In this document: positions 38,417 to 49,800 of the stretch, one piece after another
How the letters are laid out: every line of letters begins with the position of its first letter
Position numbering within the stretch: the first letter of the stretch is position 1
Origin: Ophiostoma sp. CBS 140.51
Taxonomy: Eukaryota > Ascomycota > Sordariomycetes > Ophiostomatales > Ophiostomataceae
Reading direction: 5' to 3'
NCBI GenBank assembly: GCA_029298735.1
Contig: JANSLP010000113.1
Coordinates: forward strand, 27,382-91,381
Length of the DNA stretch: 64,000 nt
The notes under the pieces: generated by a model
Seen by the model: the letters and a program-made list of their open reading frames with translations, nothing else
Told to the model about the DNA's origin: nothing
The model's database searches: none
Position numbers and translations under genes: made by a program

Positions 38417-40647
38417 GGCGGTGGTGAGAACTGTGTGTGTTGAGGGAGAAGCGCGGTGTTCGTAGAGTTGTTTGTGTCGTCGGGCACGTAGTGGCTTGTT
38501 GGGTAGGATGCTCTCGAGGACGACGTATGAAGATAGCAAGTCCAAGTATTTACGAAAGCGAGAGAGGGAGTGAAGACTTGAACGAGTCTAGTCGAGGGTT
38601 TGCGAGGCCGGTCTTCTTTCTATGTGTAGTCTCTATGCTGGCTGGGAGTGGCGGCGGCGGCGGCAGAAGCGGTTGGCTGCGATGCGCGGTATAGGCAGGC
38701 TGCACGGTAGATGTGCGTTATGATCGTAGGGTCGCAAGGGTCAAGGTCGAACACGGGTCAGGCACGGAAGTGAAATTAAAGTGAAAACTGGGGTGCAGAG
38801 AAGAAGGCGGGGTGTCGACACTCAATCTCAAATTTGTAGAAGGAAAGTCGTAGTCGCCCTCACCAGCTATCGCGCAAAAGAATCGTGTTATCTTGTCGCG
38901 AAAAGAGGCCGAAAGGGCAAAAAGAAAAAGAAAAAAAAAACAGGCAGAAACGGGCGGTCGCGCCGTCGTCACTGTTGGTGCATTTTGCTTGTTGGTGTCT
39001 AGTCGTGTTCGTTTTGGAGGAGAAAAGAGTGTCCAGGCCTCGGCCTAGCGCGTGGTTCCAGGGCAGACAGGGGTGGAAAGGCTGGGAACAGCACAACGGA
39101 GAGCGCGGGCGCTAGTCTTGGTTCAGGCGGTGAGCGACACAAGACGACACTCCTGTGCACAGCACGATGTGAGGGACAGAACGTGACGAGCGAAATGCGA
39201 CAATGTGACGTCTAGATGTTGGGGTTGGTAAGATGCTTGCTTTTATTTATTTGGAAACAGTCGTGGACTGGGAAATGGAGAAAGCCTCAATTTAAAGCAT
39301 TTCTATATAACTTTCTCTACCCCTTTTTCTGCCTCCCCTCTCACGATCAGATGAAGAAGGCACGAATGTGCCGTGTGCGTGGCTGCTTCCCGTTTGGGCG
39401 AGTGACATCAACAGCGCATTCCTGATTGAGTTTACGACGAACTGTTGTGGCGTGGGAAGGAGCAGGGCCGCGTGGTGGTCAGCATGGCCCTCGTGCTCTT
39501 TCCTAAGTGAGCCGTATCAACGTTCATCCCCTAAAGTCACGACAAAAAAAAGAGGTAAAAGCAACACATCAAGGGACATAAGTCATCTCAAGAACCAGGA
39601 ACGAAAAACATGTTGTCAAGGCCCAACGGCCGCCGCAGCTGGTCTGGCCCAAAGGCCCTGCAGGCATTTAAATGTGCCAGCAAACGCCAACCACTCCTTG
39701 ACGTTGCATTTCCAGCCCCCGCTGCAGGGTTCTTCACAAATTCTTTCACAGCTTTGCGGCATCTTTCTTGTATTCTTTGTTGATGTTGTGTCAAGAATAG
39801 AATTGCCACTTTGAATTGTCGTACATTTTTAAGTTCTTAAACTATGGCCGTTCCTAAAGTCGGTCGTCAAAGATGTCGCCCACTGAAACAACACTCAGTA
39901 AGAACCAGTAAAAAGAGACGATCGCCTCGAACCAGCACCTAATCCTCGTTTTTGATTGGCCCAAGTCCACTGCCTTGCCCAAGTTACAGCTGTCTGGTGC
40001 TGAGTGGGCCCCCACTGAACCAGCCCCACCCTTTGCCGGGTCGCTCTTGCTGTGGAAAGCTCAGGCTTACACTCCTCCTGACAGCCTCCCCAGTTCGCCT
40101 TCTTTTGCCCGCTCCAGCCCTCTCCATTAGCGCAACGCTCCTCCGCACCTGCCCATCCATCTCCTCCACCACCAGCCTGCCTGCCGTCTGTTTCTTGTCG
40201 TTGTTCTTGCCTTCTTTGTTCAACCTCAGCTCTTCTCAAGCCAGTGTCAAGGCATCGACCAACGTTCTCCTTTTCTCTGCCTCTCTCCTTCGCATCCTCC
40301 TTCACGACAACACCGCCTGCAAGGCTATCTCCTCTTCCCACGACCTTCCATAGCCGCCTCTTCTCTCCGCCTTTTCTCCATATTCCTGCATCCACCTCTT
40401 ATCGACCTTCCATACCGCCTCCTCCGCAACGAGTCTCCTTTTCGCGATCTCGACACGAATAGCCTCTTCTTTTTTATCCTCGACTTTCTCCCGTATACTC
40501 GCCTCGTGACTCTACCTTCGTCTCGCCTCGTTTTGGACTCTCCGACGCTCTTAGCGGCACTCACCGCATCCGTCTCCACCCAGCCGCCTCACTTTCTGTT
40601 GTCTTTCCATCATCTGCCGAGCCCTACCTTGGGGCCTATCCTCGAGC
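38417..40647. promoter_or_regulatory. Divergent intergenic region, PKR1 (-) / F-box gene (+)
   Basis: A 2.2-kb region. The right third, from about 40030 to 40640, is strongly C/T-rich on the + strand and is the likely leader of the F-box gene. An A/G-rich stretch lies at about 38900-38945. No gene is supported; open frames of 133-166 codons at 39895-40395 mirror each other on both strands and look like effects of base composition. Confidence 0.5.
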
Positions 40648-43600
40648 ATGTCCGGCGACGCTGATCTCGGAGCTGCTGGCTCCTCCTCGTCCTCCTCGAC
40701 CATCCCTTCCGATACTATGGCAGCTGTGCCGCCAACCTCGGCACCGGCACTAGACGTTGTGGTGAAGGCCATCCCGATATCGAATTCCGAAGATGTACCA
40801 GCACCAGAAACAACGACCGATGCTCCTCAACCGACGGCAGCAGAATCCGAGCCACAATTAGATGGCCCTGCACCGATAGAAGAAGCGCCTGCTACCTCCA
40901 CAAAGACAGCTTCGACAACACCCACCGCTAGCACAGCCTTGCCCGCCGAGTACGAGGCACTCCCACAGCCACAAGCGCCGCCCGTCGCACCACCGACATA
41001 CGAGTCGGAAGAAATCATCATCTCGGCCACCGATGCACCCGTCATCGTGACGACGACAACTACACCTCCAACCATGACATCGGCCTTGGCTGGCCTTGGA
41101 GCTGCAGCAGAAATCATACCTGCTGTACCGGTACCGGCACCAGCACTTGCAGCCGCCCCAACAATAGTAGCCGCCGTGGCCAACGCAGCCGCCGCAACAA
41201 TTACCACGCCACTTGCTCTCCATCCGATCCGCAGTAGCAGTGCTGGTGGTCCGCCACTCAGCTCGTCGAATCCCAGCAAGCACTCCAAGTCACCGGCGAA
41301 CAAGGCGGTGCCAAGCGAGAAGCCAGTCGAGGCCGCAGTTGTTGATGACAGTCACAGTCCGTCAGCAAAGAAGCCGTTGACGTTGCTGGAGCTGCCAAAC
41401 GACATTCTGCGGTTAATTGTTAAAGAGGTTGGACCCCATCAAAAACCACTTATACTCCGTACACACTGCACATACTACCTTGTGCATGTGAAGCCATCGC
41501 ACACCCGCTAACATACTCGCACAGATCACGCACACAAACGATTTGACCTCCCTTGCCTTGACCAACTCGACTCTGTACAACCTCGCCGTCCCACACATCT
41601 ACTCCCGCTTCGATATTGTCTGGCCAGATCCCAATGCTCCCGTTGCCGAGGGCAAGAGTGTCGATGCCCTGACCTACGGTCTGTCAACCTTGTGTCTCGG
41701 AAGCGCCTTTGCTCGCACCTCTCGTCGTCTCCAGCACCTCCGCCGTGGCCGCAACGCCACTGCTTCCTCTGCCTCTGCGACAAAACCCGGCAGCGGCATC
41801 TTCAGCCACCAGACCAAGTTTGGCAGCCCAGACTATGCCAAGTACACACGCAAGTTCTCGCTTGGCAACGGGCCACGCGACTGGGTCGCCGAGTACATGA
41901 TCAACAAGGAGAGCGGTAAAATGCTGGGTACGCTCGTGGCACTCTGTGTCGCCAAGATGCAGAACCTCGAAAACTTTGTCTGGGATATGCCCACGGGCGT
42001 TGTGTCTGACGTCTTCATGGCTTTGGCTTCCTTGCCCGACTACGACCCCGAACACGACGCCTGCAAGCTCGACCGTCTCTGGATCCGGTGGCACAACAAC
42101 TCGCAAGCGACACCGCCGGGTTCGCCGTCTACTAGTCCTAGCATCGCGCCTGCGGCGCCTCAGCTTTTTGTGCCCCAGGGCAGCAACCTGACGCCCATTG
42201 GCATCCTGCTGCCGTCCCACGGTGGCCACCCTCCGCCACGGCCTGCCATCCCCTACGAGCTGAACCATGTCGAGTTCCCTACGTTTAGTGTTGTTCCGCC
42301 GCTGCGCAACCTCACGGTCCTCGACATTGACGAGCTCGCCTACCTCGACGAGTTGGCCGTGCTTATTGAGCGCTCATGCAGCCGCCTGACAGAGCTACGC
42401 ATTGGTATTGCGGCTCACGCCACCAGCAAGGACTTTGTGCAGACCTGGGACGGGGCCACTCTCCAACAGGTCGACCTGGATGCCAGCTGGCCCGGTGAGA
42501 GCACTGCTGGTGAGCGTCGCCTGGGTGGTGTGCTGGGTATCCTTGTGGGCCGAGTCTATGACATTCGCCGGAAACCAGCACCAGCCCCGAAGAACATTAA
42601 TAATACAACAGCGACTACGGCAATGGCGACCAACGCGGCAGCGAACGAGACAAACGGAACGACCACCAACACCGCCAGCACCACTGACGATGGTGAGACG
42701 ACACCCGTCGCCTCGACTACCACCCAGAGCGATCTTGCCTCGGCCAGCTCGCAACCAACGCCCAGCTCCTCTTCATCCTCTTCGTCTGCCGCCGCCGCCG
42801 CCGCCGCCGCCGCTCCTCATATCCCACACTCATCCCCACCTATCTTCACCCCCGCCGCTGAGGATGTCGACGTGCCACTGGGCAGCTTGAACAACAGCAG
42901 CTCTCGCAACGACCGCGACCACGACCACGACGACGGTACAGAAGATGCTGAAGCTGCCCAGCGCCTCGACAGGAAGCTCCGCCTGACTACACTCGAGCTG
43001 GAGCGTGTGCCTCTGTCCATGCAGGTGCTCGTCCGCGCCATTGATTGGTCCACCCTCACCACCCTCACCATCCTCAGCTGCCCGCAACACGACTCGCTTT
43101 GGCGCCAGCTTAAGAAGCACTTCCGTCCTACGGCATCGTACAGCGGTCACGGTTTCGGTATCGCCCCAACTTCGAATGCTCCCTCCCCATCAGCGCCCAT
43201 GCGCTACCACATGGCTTTAAAAAGCATCCACACCGACATTGTCTCCAAGGCCCTGCTGTCCTTTATCCGCGACACGCTCGCGCCCAACTCTCTCGAGGTC
43301 TTGTTCCTCCAGAACCGCCGCCAGTCCGACGCCTCCAACCAGGTGACCATCCAGGACATCTTCAAGAGCGCCATCAAACCCCATCGCGCCAGTCTCCAGA
43401 AACTCTTGATTGACGGCAACCTCCGCACCGAGACCGACCACCTCGAGGGCTCTCGCCGCCGCCGCATCTGGACTGTCACCCCGGAGATCTTGAATTACTT
43501 GACCAGCGGCCGCATGACCAGTCTGCGCGAACTCGCGTTTACCCTCAACTACGCCCATTGGCACACGTTCCTCCAACGCCTGCCGCAACTGCCCCAGCTC

Positions 43601-44161
43601 CGGTCACTCCACATCCAGCACATTGTTGACCATGTCGTCGAGCCCCTTTCGCCGTACGACTTGGCTATGCAGATCGCCGATATTGTCACTTTGAGGCCAG
43701 AGGTGCAGCTCTGTTTCGTCGGCATCGGCGCCAAGTGTTATGAGGTGGTCGAGCTGCACGGGTCCGAGCGCGGCGACGACGGGGGGGACAATGCCACATC
43801 CAACGCCGGCGGCGGCGGCGCCGACAGCGTCGATGGGTCGATACATGATGGGACAGATACTTCGTCGACGTCGTCAGACGACGACGAGGAGGACGATGAT
43901 GATGATAGTGGCGATGACGACGAAGACGACGACGACGATGATGCGCCGCCGCCACACCCCCACCACGACTTTGTGCCCGGCGCGGCCGCCCATACGCACG
44001 ACAGCGACGATGCCGACCACTTGTCGGACAGCGGCGATTCGGATGATTCTTTCCTGGAGGGGGGTGATGCGGTGGCCCGCCCGCCGCGCCTGCAGATGCG
44101 CGAAATCTTCTTTTATGACGACAAGGTGTCCATTTTCAAGGCGCGGCATGGACGGTTGTAG
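40648..44161 (+). CDS. Long F-box protein with leucine-rich-like C-terminal half
   Basis: Two exons, 40648-41427 and 41525-44161, give about 1138 residues. An F-box at about 244-290 reads LTLLELPNDILRLIVKE, then after the intron ITHTNDLTSLALTNSTLYNLAVPHIYSRF, so the intron splits the domain. F-box proteins bind Skp1 and bring substrates to SCF ubiquitin ligases. The first 240 residues are Ala/Pro/Ser/Thr-rich. The middle carries low-complexity runs with poly-Ser and poly-Ala (about residues 665-690). The rest has LRR-like lines (LRNLTVLDIDELAYLDEL, LRSLHIQH) used for substrate binding in this class. A very acidic Asp/Glu stretch lies near the C-terminus. Substrates cannot be guessed. The splice donor (GAG|GTTGGA) is weak, so the exact exon 1 end is less certain. 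Confidence 0.82.
41428..41524 (+). other. Intron of the F-box gene
   Basis: A 97-nt intron in phase 0 with donor GTTGGA, branch-like GCTAACA and acceptor CGCACAG. The join gives the continuous F-box sequence KEITHTND. Donor sequence is atypical; the acceptor is convincing. Confidence 0.7.
42790..42813 (+). repeat. GCC triplet run encoding poly-Ala
   Basis: Eight or so GCC codons in a row inside the F-box gene, next to a run of Ser codons. Confidence 0.8.
43868..43945 (+). repeat. GAC/GAT/GAG-rich run encoding an acidic stretch
   Basis: The region encodes more than twenty Asp and Glu residues with few interruptions near the C-terminus of the F-box protein. Confidence 0.8.
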
Positions 44162-44693
44162 GCGACCTGTGTGACCACACCAACGTCCAACAAGCGATAT
44201 ACATTTTGTCTTTCTTTCTTTCTGCTTTTCATTCACGCCTGGGTAGCAAGGAGGACATGGACACTAAGGAATTGAGTTTGATTTTCGTGTCGGGTCTCTT
44301 TTATATACAATGCCATTGCTTTGGGATGAGGATAAGGGTTATAGCTAGTATATTTCTACGTTTCTGTATTTTCTTTTCTTTAACATGAACGTCTGGTAGT
44401 TTTGGTGTCTCTGAGGTATATCTACGTATATAGAACGAGAAATGAGCTTTTCATATCCATGCCTAAAGCTTTGTTTACTTTGATTCTGTGACGACAACCA
44501 TGATCACCAGTTGTTCTTGTCTCCTCCGGACCGTTAGGCAGCATTGTTGCCTCTATGTGCCGTCATACTCATGATCCATAGACCGTTTGATTGATACGGC
44601 ACAAATTGACTAAGGCAGTCGGTCCGGAAGGGGATCTTGCAGAGTGATCTTCCTATCGTTGCCATATCCCATGACTCTTGGGTCTACAGCAGT

Positions 44694-44717
44694 ACTCTAC
44701 AATCAACTCTACAATCA
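44694..44717 (+). repeat. 12-nt tandem duplication, ACTCTACAATCA
   Basis: Two perfect head-to-tail copies followed by an A run. Confidence 0.8.
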
Positions 44718-45083
44718 AAAAAAGGCCTCCGTAAAGGCGGCCGCCGTCTGATAGGAAGCCTTTGCCATAGTCTTCTTCCGCGATGAGTCGACGGCTTAAT
44801 AGCCTGAAGGCTGGATGCTCGGTGACTCGGCAGGACTCGGTGATATGGATGCCTCTATCTCGACCGCCTTCCCGACCATACTCTTGACCGCACTCTTGAC
44901 CATCATCTCGCCACATGCCAAGGCCCATCGTCAGCAGTCAAAAATAGGCAAACATACTTTGTAGGAACATATCAGACAAAATTTGAGAGACGGCAGACAA
45001 CAGTGTAAGTGAAGCTGTAAAGGGGTGGGGGTTCTCTCACTCGACCTCATCAGAATGTCCCCCATGCCCAGACTCTGCCGTGT

Positions 45084-45122
45084 CCGAGGCCGCCGAAGCC
45101 GAGGCCGCCGAAGCCGAGGCCG
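45084..45122 (+). repeat. 15-nt tandem repeat, CCGAGGCCGCCGAAG
   Basis: Two perfect copies and nine bases of a third. The unit is GC-rich within otherwise average DNA and a multiple of three, but the surrounding frame is short. Confidence 0.8.
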
Positions 45123-46350
45123 TCTTTTTTTGTCTCGACAATCCATCATAAGCCGCATCGGCCATCTTCCTTTTTCGGCGGAAATGTCGACAGGCGGTAT
45201 CTATTTTTACAGCTCTCTTTGCTCGGGTTCACCTTCTTTTCCACATGCTTGTCTCTTGCCTCCGCGATCGATGTCCCTCACATGCGCGCTTGCTGTTGAT
45301 GCCCGTTCCCTGAATAGATTTTTTGGAGTGCAGCATATCACCATGGACTAGAAAAATATGCCTCAAAGGAGACACTGGGAGCGAGATACGGTCAATACGT
45401 TAATAACGCCAGCGTAGAAGTGTTGTCTGAACAGCAGGCTTTGGCGAGATGCGCAGCAGCATGGAGGTGGCAAGCTGGCTCTCAGGGCTGGACTGGGGGT
45501 GGCAAGCTAGCCCTGCGGCCCCCAGAATACCACTGCAGACGGAGGATGTCGGTAACTGTACAGTGTACAGCCACAAGGCTCGAGGTCGTCCAGGTCGTCT
45601 GGATCAGGTTTGCAATGGGGTTCCAGGACGGTGAAGGCGGGCGTGATGGTGAGGAGGGGGGGGAAGCAGCAAAGGATTCTGCCCCCGTCAGCCGGATACC
45701 ACCACGCAGAGTACACACATACCCAAAAGAGGTGAGAAACAGGCCGCTGGAGAGGATGTGGAGAGAATCCAGAGAGAAGGAGGTTGGCGAGAAAATTACA
45801 GGAGAATTAGGAGAGCCCAGAAATGGAGAGAGTATGGTGGAATTTCCCCGTTGCTTTCTTCCTCTTCCTTCCGGCTGCTCTGTACTTCTGCCGTCTGACG
45901 CGGTAGAAGCTATCTGATCAATCCTCCTCATTCAACCCCCATCCCTCCAGTCTGCCCCGTACAGTGGGAGTCGGAAAGGTGAGTGAACCCAAAGAGCCAA
46001 AATTGAGTGAGCAGTATACTGAGTGCAATGTAGAATGGTGGGAAACCCAGACGAAGAAGCGGTCTCTGCCCGGCGGCTGTTTCGGGGCATCAGCCATGGC
46101 CACTCTGAGCACAAGGCCCGTACAGCGGAATGCCAGGAACGTCCAAACTATTCATGAGTCAATAGTGCCAGTCGTGCTCTGGAGCGTTATGTTGGTCCCG
46201 TACGCGTAAAGCTTCCTTTAGTTCTCTGTTCTCTCGCAATATTCCTACGATCGATCAGGGACGGGCTACGATGAGGAAAGAATGGCCCGGGCTGGGTGGC
46301 GTAAATCGCCTCTATGTCGTACCCAGCGCCGAGAACTCCCAAACACCCAA

Positions 46351-46371
46351 GCATCCAGCATCCAGCATCCA
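46351..46371 (+). repeat. 7-nt tandem repeat, GCATCCA
   Basis: Three perfect copies. Confidence 0.8.
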
Positions 46372-46750
46372 ATTTACTTTGAAGCAAGCCCATATGCACT
46401 CCTTCCACTTTGTAGGGCTGACACGCCCGCGGCCGAGCCTCTCACCTCTTTCAAATCTCCTCCCTTTTGGCCCCCATGCAGCACTCTCGCTTGAACTCTG
46501 GCACTTTGGCACTCTACCGCGGCTGTTCTTCAACCACAGAACGTACAGGTATCTCTCGGTTCATTTCAGCTCGTCCGCCCAGCACAAGAGACAGGCTCGG
46601 CTTCCTTCAGACTGTAGAGTAGCAGTGTCTTGCCACCACGCCCACGGTAAGAAGGGGACCGTGAAATAGGGGCTCTAGTAATAGTTTCGATAGTGTTCGT
46701 ACGTTATTGTTCCAGGCCTCTTCCACACACTCTCTCTCCATCGGCAGACC

Positions 46751-46882
46751 ATGGCCGACCTCCGACTCCGCGGTTGGACCTCTGGCCAGGTCTCTCTTCC
46801 CACGCCCTACCTGATGTCCGTCTCAGGGGTTGAACCAGAGTGGCAAAGAAAGAGGGCCAGGAAGAAAGTGAAAAAAAAATAA
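46751..46882 (+). CDS. Candidate micro-ORF with basic C-terminus
   Basis: An open frame of 43 codons starting at an ATG in good context (cagaccATGG) after a C/T-rich run (tctctctccatcggc). The product starts MADLRLRGW and ends in a strongly basic tail (RKRARKKVKKK). It is too short for family recognition, and the basic tail partly reflects an A run. It could be a short peptide, an upstream ORF of an unseen transcript, or chance. Confidence 0.2.
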   Translation: MADLRLRGWTSGQVSLPTPYLMSVSGVEPEWQRKRARKKVKKK

Positions 46883-49800
46883 GTCTAATTTCTCGCCGAA
46901 AGTAGAGTAGGTAGCAGTCGACAGTCGACAGGGAAAGATTTGTTCCACCGTAGAGAGTGCGTTATGCTTGTTAATTCAAAGCCGGGCATCGTGCTCGTTC
47001 ATACAGACCAGGGGCAGTCGTCGTCAACACCTTCCCTCTCGATCGGTAGACCCGTATCAGATGCCGTCTCAAAGGCATCTGTCCATGCTTGATCTGGCAT
47101 TGTCAGGTTCACGCCCTCTTTGTTTCGACCAGTATCGATTGGGTTTACTCTCGACTGAAGAGGGCAAGAGAGGGGGCGACTGGTGATCCTGTTTCTGCTG
47201 TTCTCTCCACTATACCACGTGTGGCAACTGGTCTGGATGCTGTCCATTCACACCCCCTCTTCCTTCTTTCACCCCTTTTACGTACTCGACACTCTCATCA
47301 CTTAATCATGATGTTTGCCTCTCTATATCAAGACAATATGGTAACATCAAGGCTAGTCATTACCGTCCAAATGGGAAAGGTGTCAAGAAAGTATTTTGTA
47401 GGGGAGGGGGCGTGTACGTCTAAAGACAGCAGGTGGTAGGTGGAGGTCTGTGTTTCTTGCCGGGTGCCTCACTAACTGGAGGATTCCGGTCCCTCTGGCA
47501 CACTCACCGTCTCCGTTTCTAAAATTTCCAGGACTGCCCTGTTTCCTCTCGCTGCCTTTTGCTGTCTCCCCTGTATCGTTTCTTGTGTCCTCTTTCGTCT
47601 GGTGTGTGAGATGTCTTCTGATCTCGGCGTGTTGGCGTGTGTTTTGAATTTCACCAGCTGCTCCATCGCTCTCCCATCTGTCAATCTTTAAACGGTACGC
47701 CCCCAGAAGCCTTACTGTATGTAGAGGACCAATTCCTGCGAGACATCTGCCCGAACACACAAAAACAGATGGAATGGAAGGAAGAGACGAAGAGCAGAGA
47801 GAAGCAGAGAGGACAAGCTAGACCGGCATCGTGGTCACAGCGGGGAGTTCGCCGATTACTTTTTTGAGGAGACGATAGGACACAGCCTTGCACGAAACAA
47901 GATGCACTTGTCTGTGTGCATACACAGACTGGACACAGGACACACAGCATATCCACACAGCTAGTCAAGGGAAGACACGCGATGAACGGATGAACAATGT
48001 TAATAGAAGGAGTACTAAAGAAAAGAAGAAGCAAAAAAAACCCGAAAAGACAGGCCGAGATCGTTGACTGTCGTCATTATGGCGCGAGGGCAATTTATTT
48101 TTTCAGCCATCAATTTCTAAGAGGGCCAACGGTCGAACTAGACGTGGACGTCAAATGGAAAAACAAGTAAACCCTTCCTCAAAACAAAAATAACATGGCA
48201 GACTTTATCAAAAACAGGGCGGTGCAACGGGGACGGGGTTGTCAGGTGGCTGAGAACCGTTGAAGAAACGACAAACCAAAACGGCGTGTCGTCAACTTTA
48301 GCTCATGCAGTGTTCCCGGGTTTCGACGCTGCAGCATCGTCCGCTCTCGTGTGACAGAGGCTACGACAAAGCACGATTCCGTGATATCCAGTTGTTGTGT
48401 TCCCAGGCGTGCTCCCAGTTACAGAGGCGTTGGTGGGTGTTCCTGGGTTGACTGAGAGACAGCTTTCTAAATTTATAGTCAAGTGAGAGTGAGATGAGAT
48501 GTCCGAGATCTCAAGTCTTGGGAAGTCCTTAAGACAACAGAAGATTTGACCAAGATCTTTCAGAACAAAAACTACACAGAAACGGCCCAAAATTAGAAGA
48601 GAACATATGAGAGACATATGCACAGAGGCACAAAAATAAACCAGCCACACTTTTTGCAGTGACTGGACAGTGAGGCTGACGCAGTCATGGACACTGCTGT
48701 GCTTGTTCGGAGCATGCATCTTTCTTGCATATCCTCGCATGGCTTCCAGTGGGAAACGGTCCACGTCGTGTGTCACGACAGCGTGCTGTTTTTGACATAA
48801 GCCACCCTTTTCACAGTGTTTTATTGCTTCTTTTTGGATTTATTCTCCTCATTCTGTCTGTGCTGCGCCCAATCGTGAATCCTTCACTAACACACAATCG
48901 AACACAGCTCAACCACCGCAAAAAAGACGCTGCACCTTTCCTGTCAGCACTAGTATTCCTTTGCGGAGCACCACCCACAAACCCCAAAAAGCTTCAGAAC
49001 TGTCGTCGACCAGCAACACAATCTGCTTCACAGGTTATCTCAGCCCCTTTAGCCTTTGGACCTCATTTCGTCGTGCATTTTGATGTCCGTCCCCCGACGT
49101 TGCACTCTTAAAGTCGTACACCGCCGAGGACATTCCCCCAAGGGCATCCTGTCCAGGGCATAAATCTTGTGGCATCATTTTATTTCAAGAACCGCCGTTG
49201 GCATCCATCCGCGGAATGAAAAAGAAGGGACAGAAAAGAAAGAGAAGCAAGGGCGATCCACATTTCCCAGCCCTACGAAGGACGACAAGGCAGGGGTCCA
49301 AGTATCATTCATTTTACTTTCTTTTCGGCCACTTATGTTCTTTTTCCTTTCTTCTTTTTCTTTCCGTTGTTGTTCCGTCTTCTTTTTCTATCTCCAACGG
49401 AGCACAGATCTTGGTTAAACCCGTTTGTGTTCCATGTCCGTAGCCTCTCGAGCCTCTGCGCTCTCTCTCCCGTGGGTTTATCCCCCCTGTTTCTCGTCTA
49501 CTTCCATCGTCTCAATCGTCGGGTTTAGAGACTAGCGACCGCTTAAACTCCAGGGCTGTGCTGTGTTTTCCGCCTTTGGCCGCCTCGTCCCACTCCTTCC
49601 ATTGAAAATACAAAAGGAGCTTCACAACGACCCCCTAACTTAACGACTCAGTATTCCTTGTAAATCATGCCCTCTAGTCGTTGTACTCCAACAAAAAAAA
49701 AAGCACGTCCCACCGTCTCCACGACTCTTCTCCTTCACGCCCAGGTTTCGTGTCCCAAAAACAACGTGGTAACAAGACTGCAAAACCAGAACGCGAAACA

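Larger units (their letters stand above)
44162..46750. other. Gene-poor DNA, second desert, left part
   Basis: Starts with the F-box gene 3' flank (A/T-rich to about 44460). Short tandem repeats occur at 44694-44717, 45084-45122 and 46351-46371. Open frames of 120-165 codons at 45420-45931 overlap on both strands and lack motifs. No RNA gene or mobile element recognised. Confidence 0.45.

Noticed and set aside
45420..45931. Overlapping open frames of 165 and 149 codons on opposite strands
   Set aside because: Both lack conserved motifs and each looks like the shadow of the other; no leader-like sequence precedes either.
48303..48776. A 157-codon open frame on the minus strand
   Set aside because: It starts at a non-ATG codon, has hydrophobic and Ser/Thr stretches without family signature, and lacks a leader.
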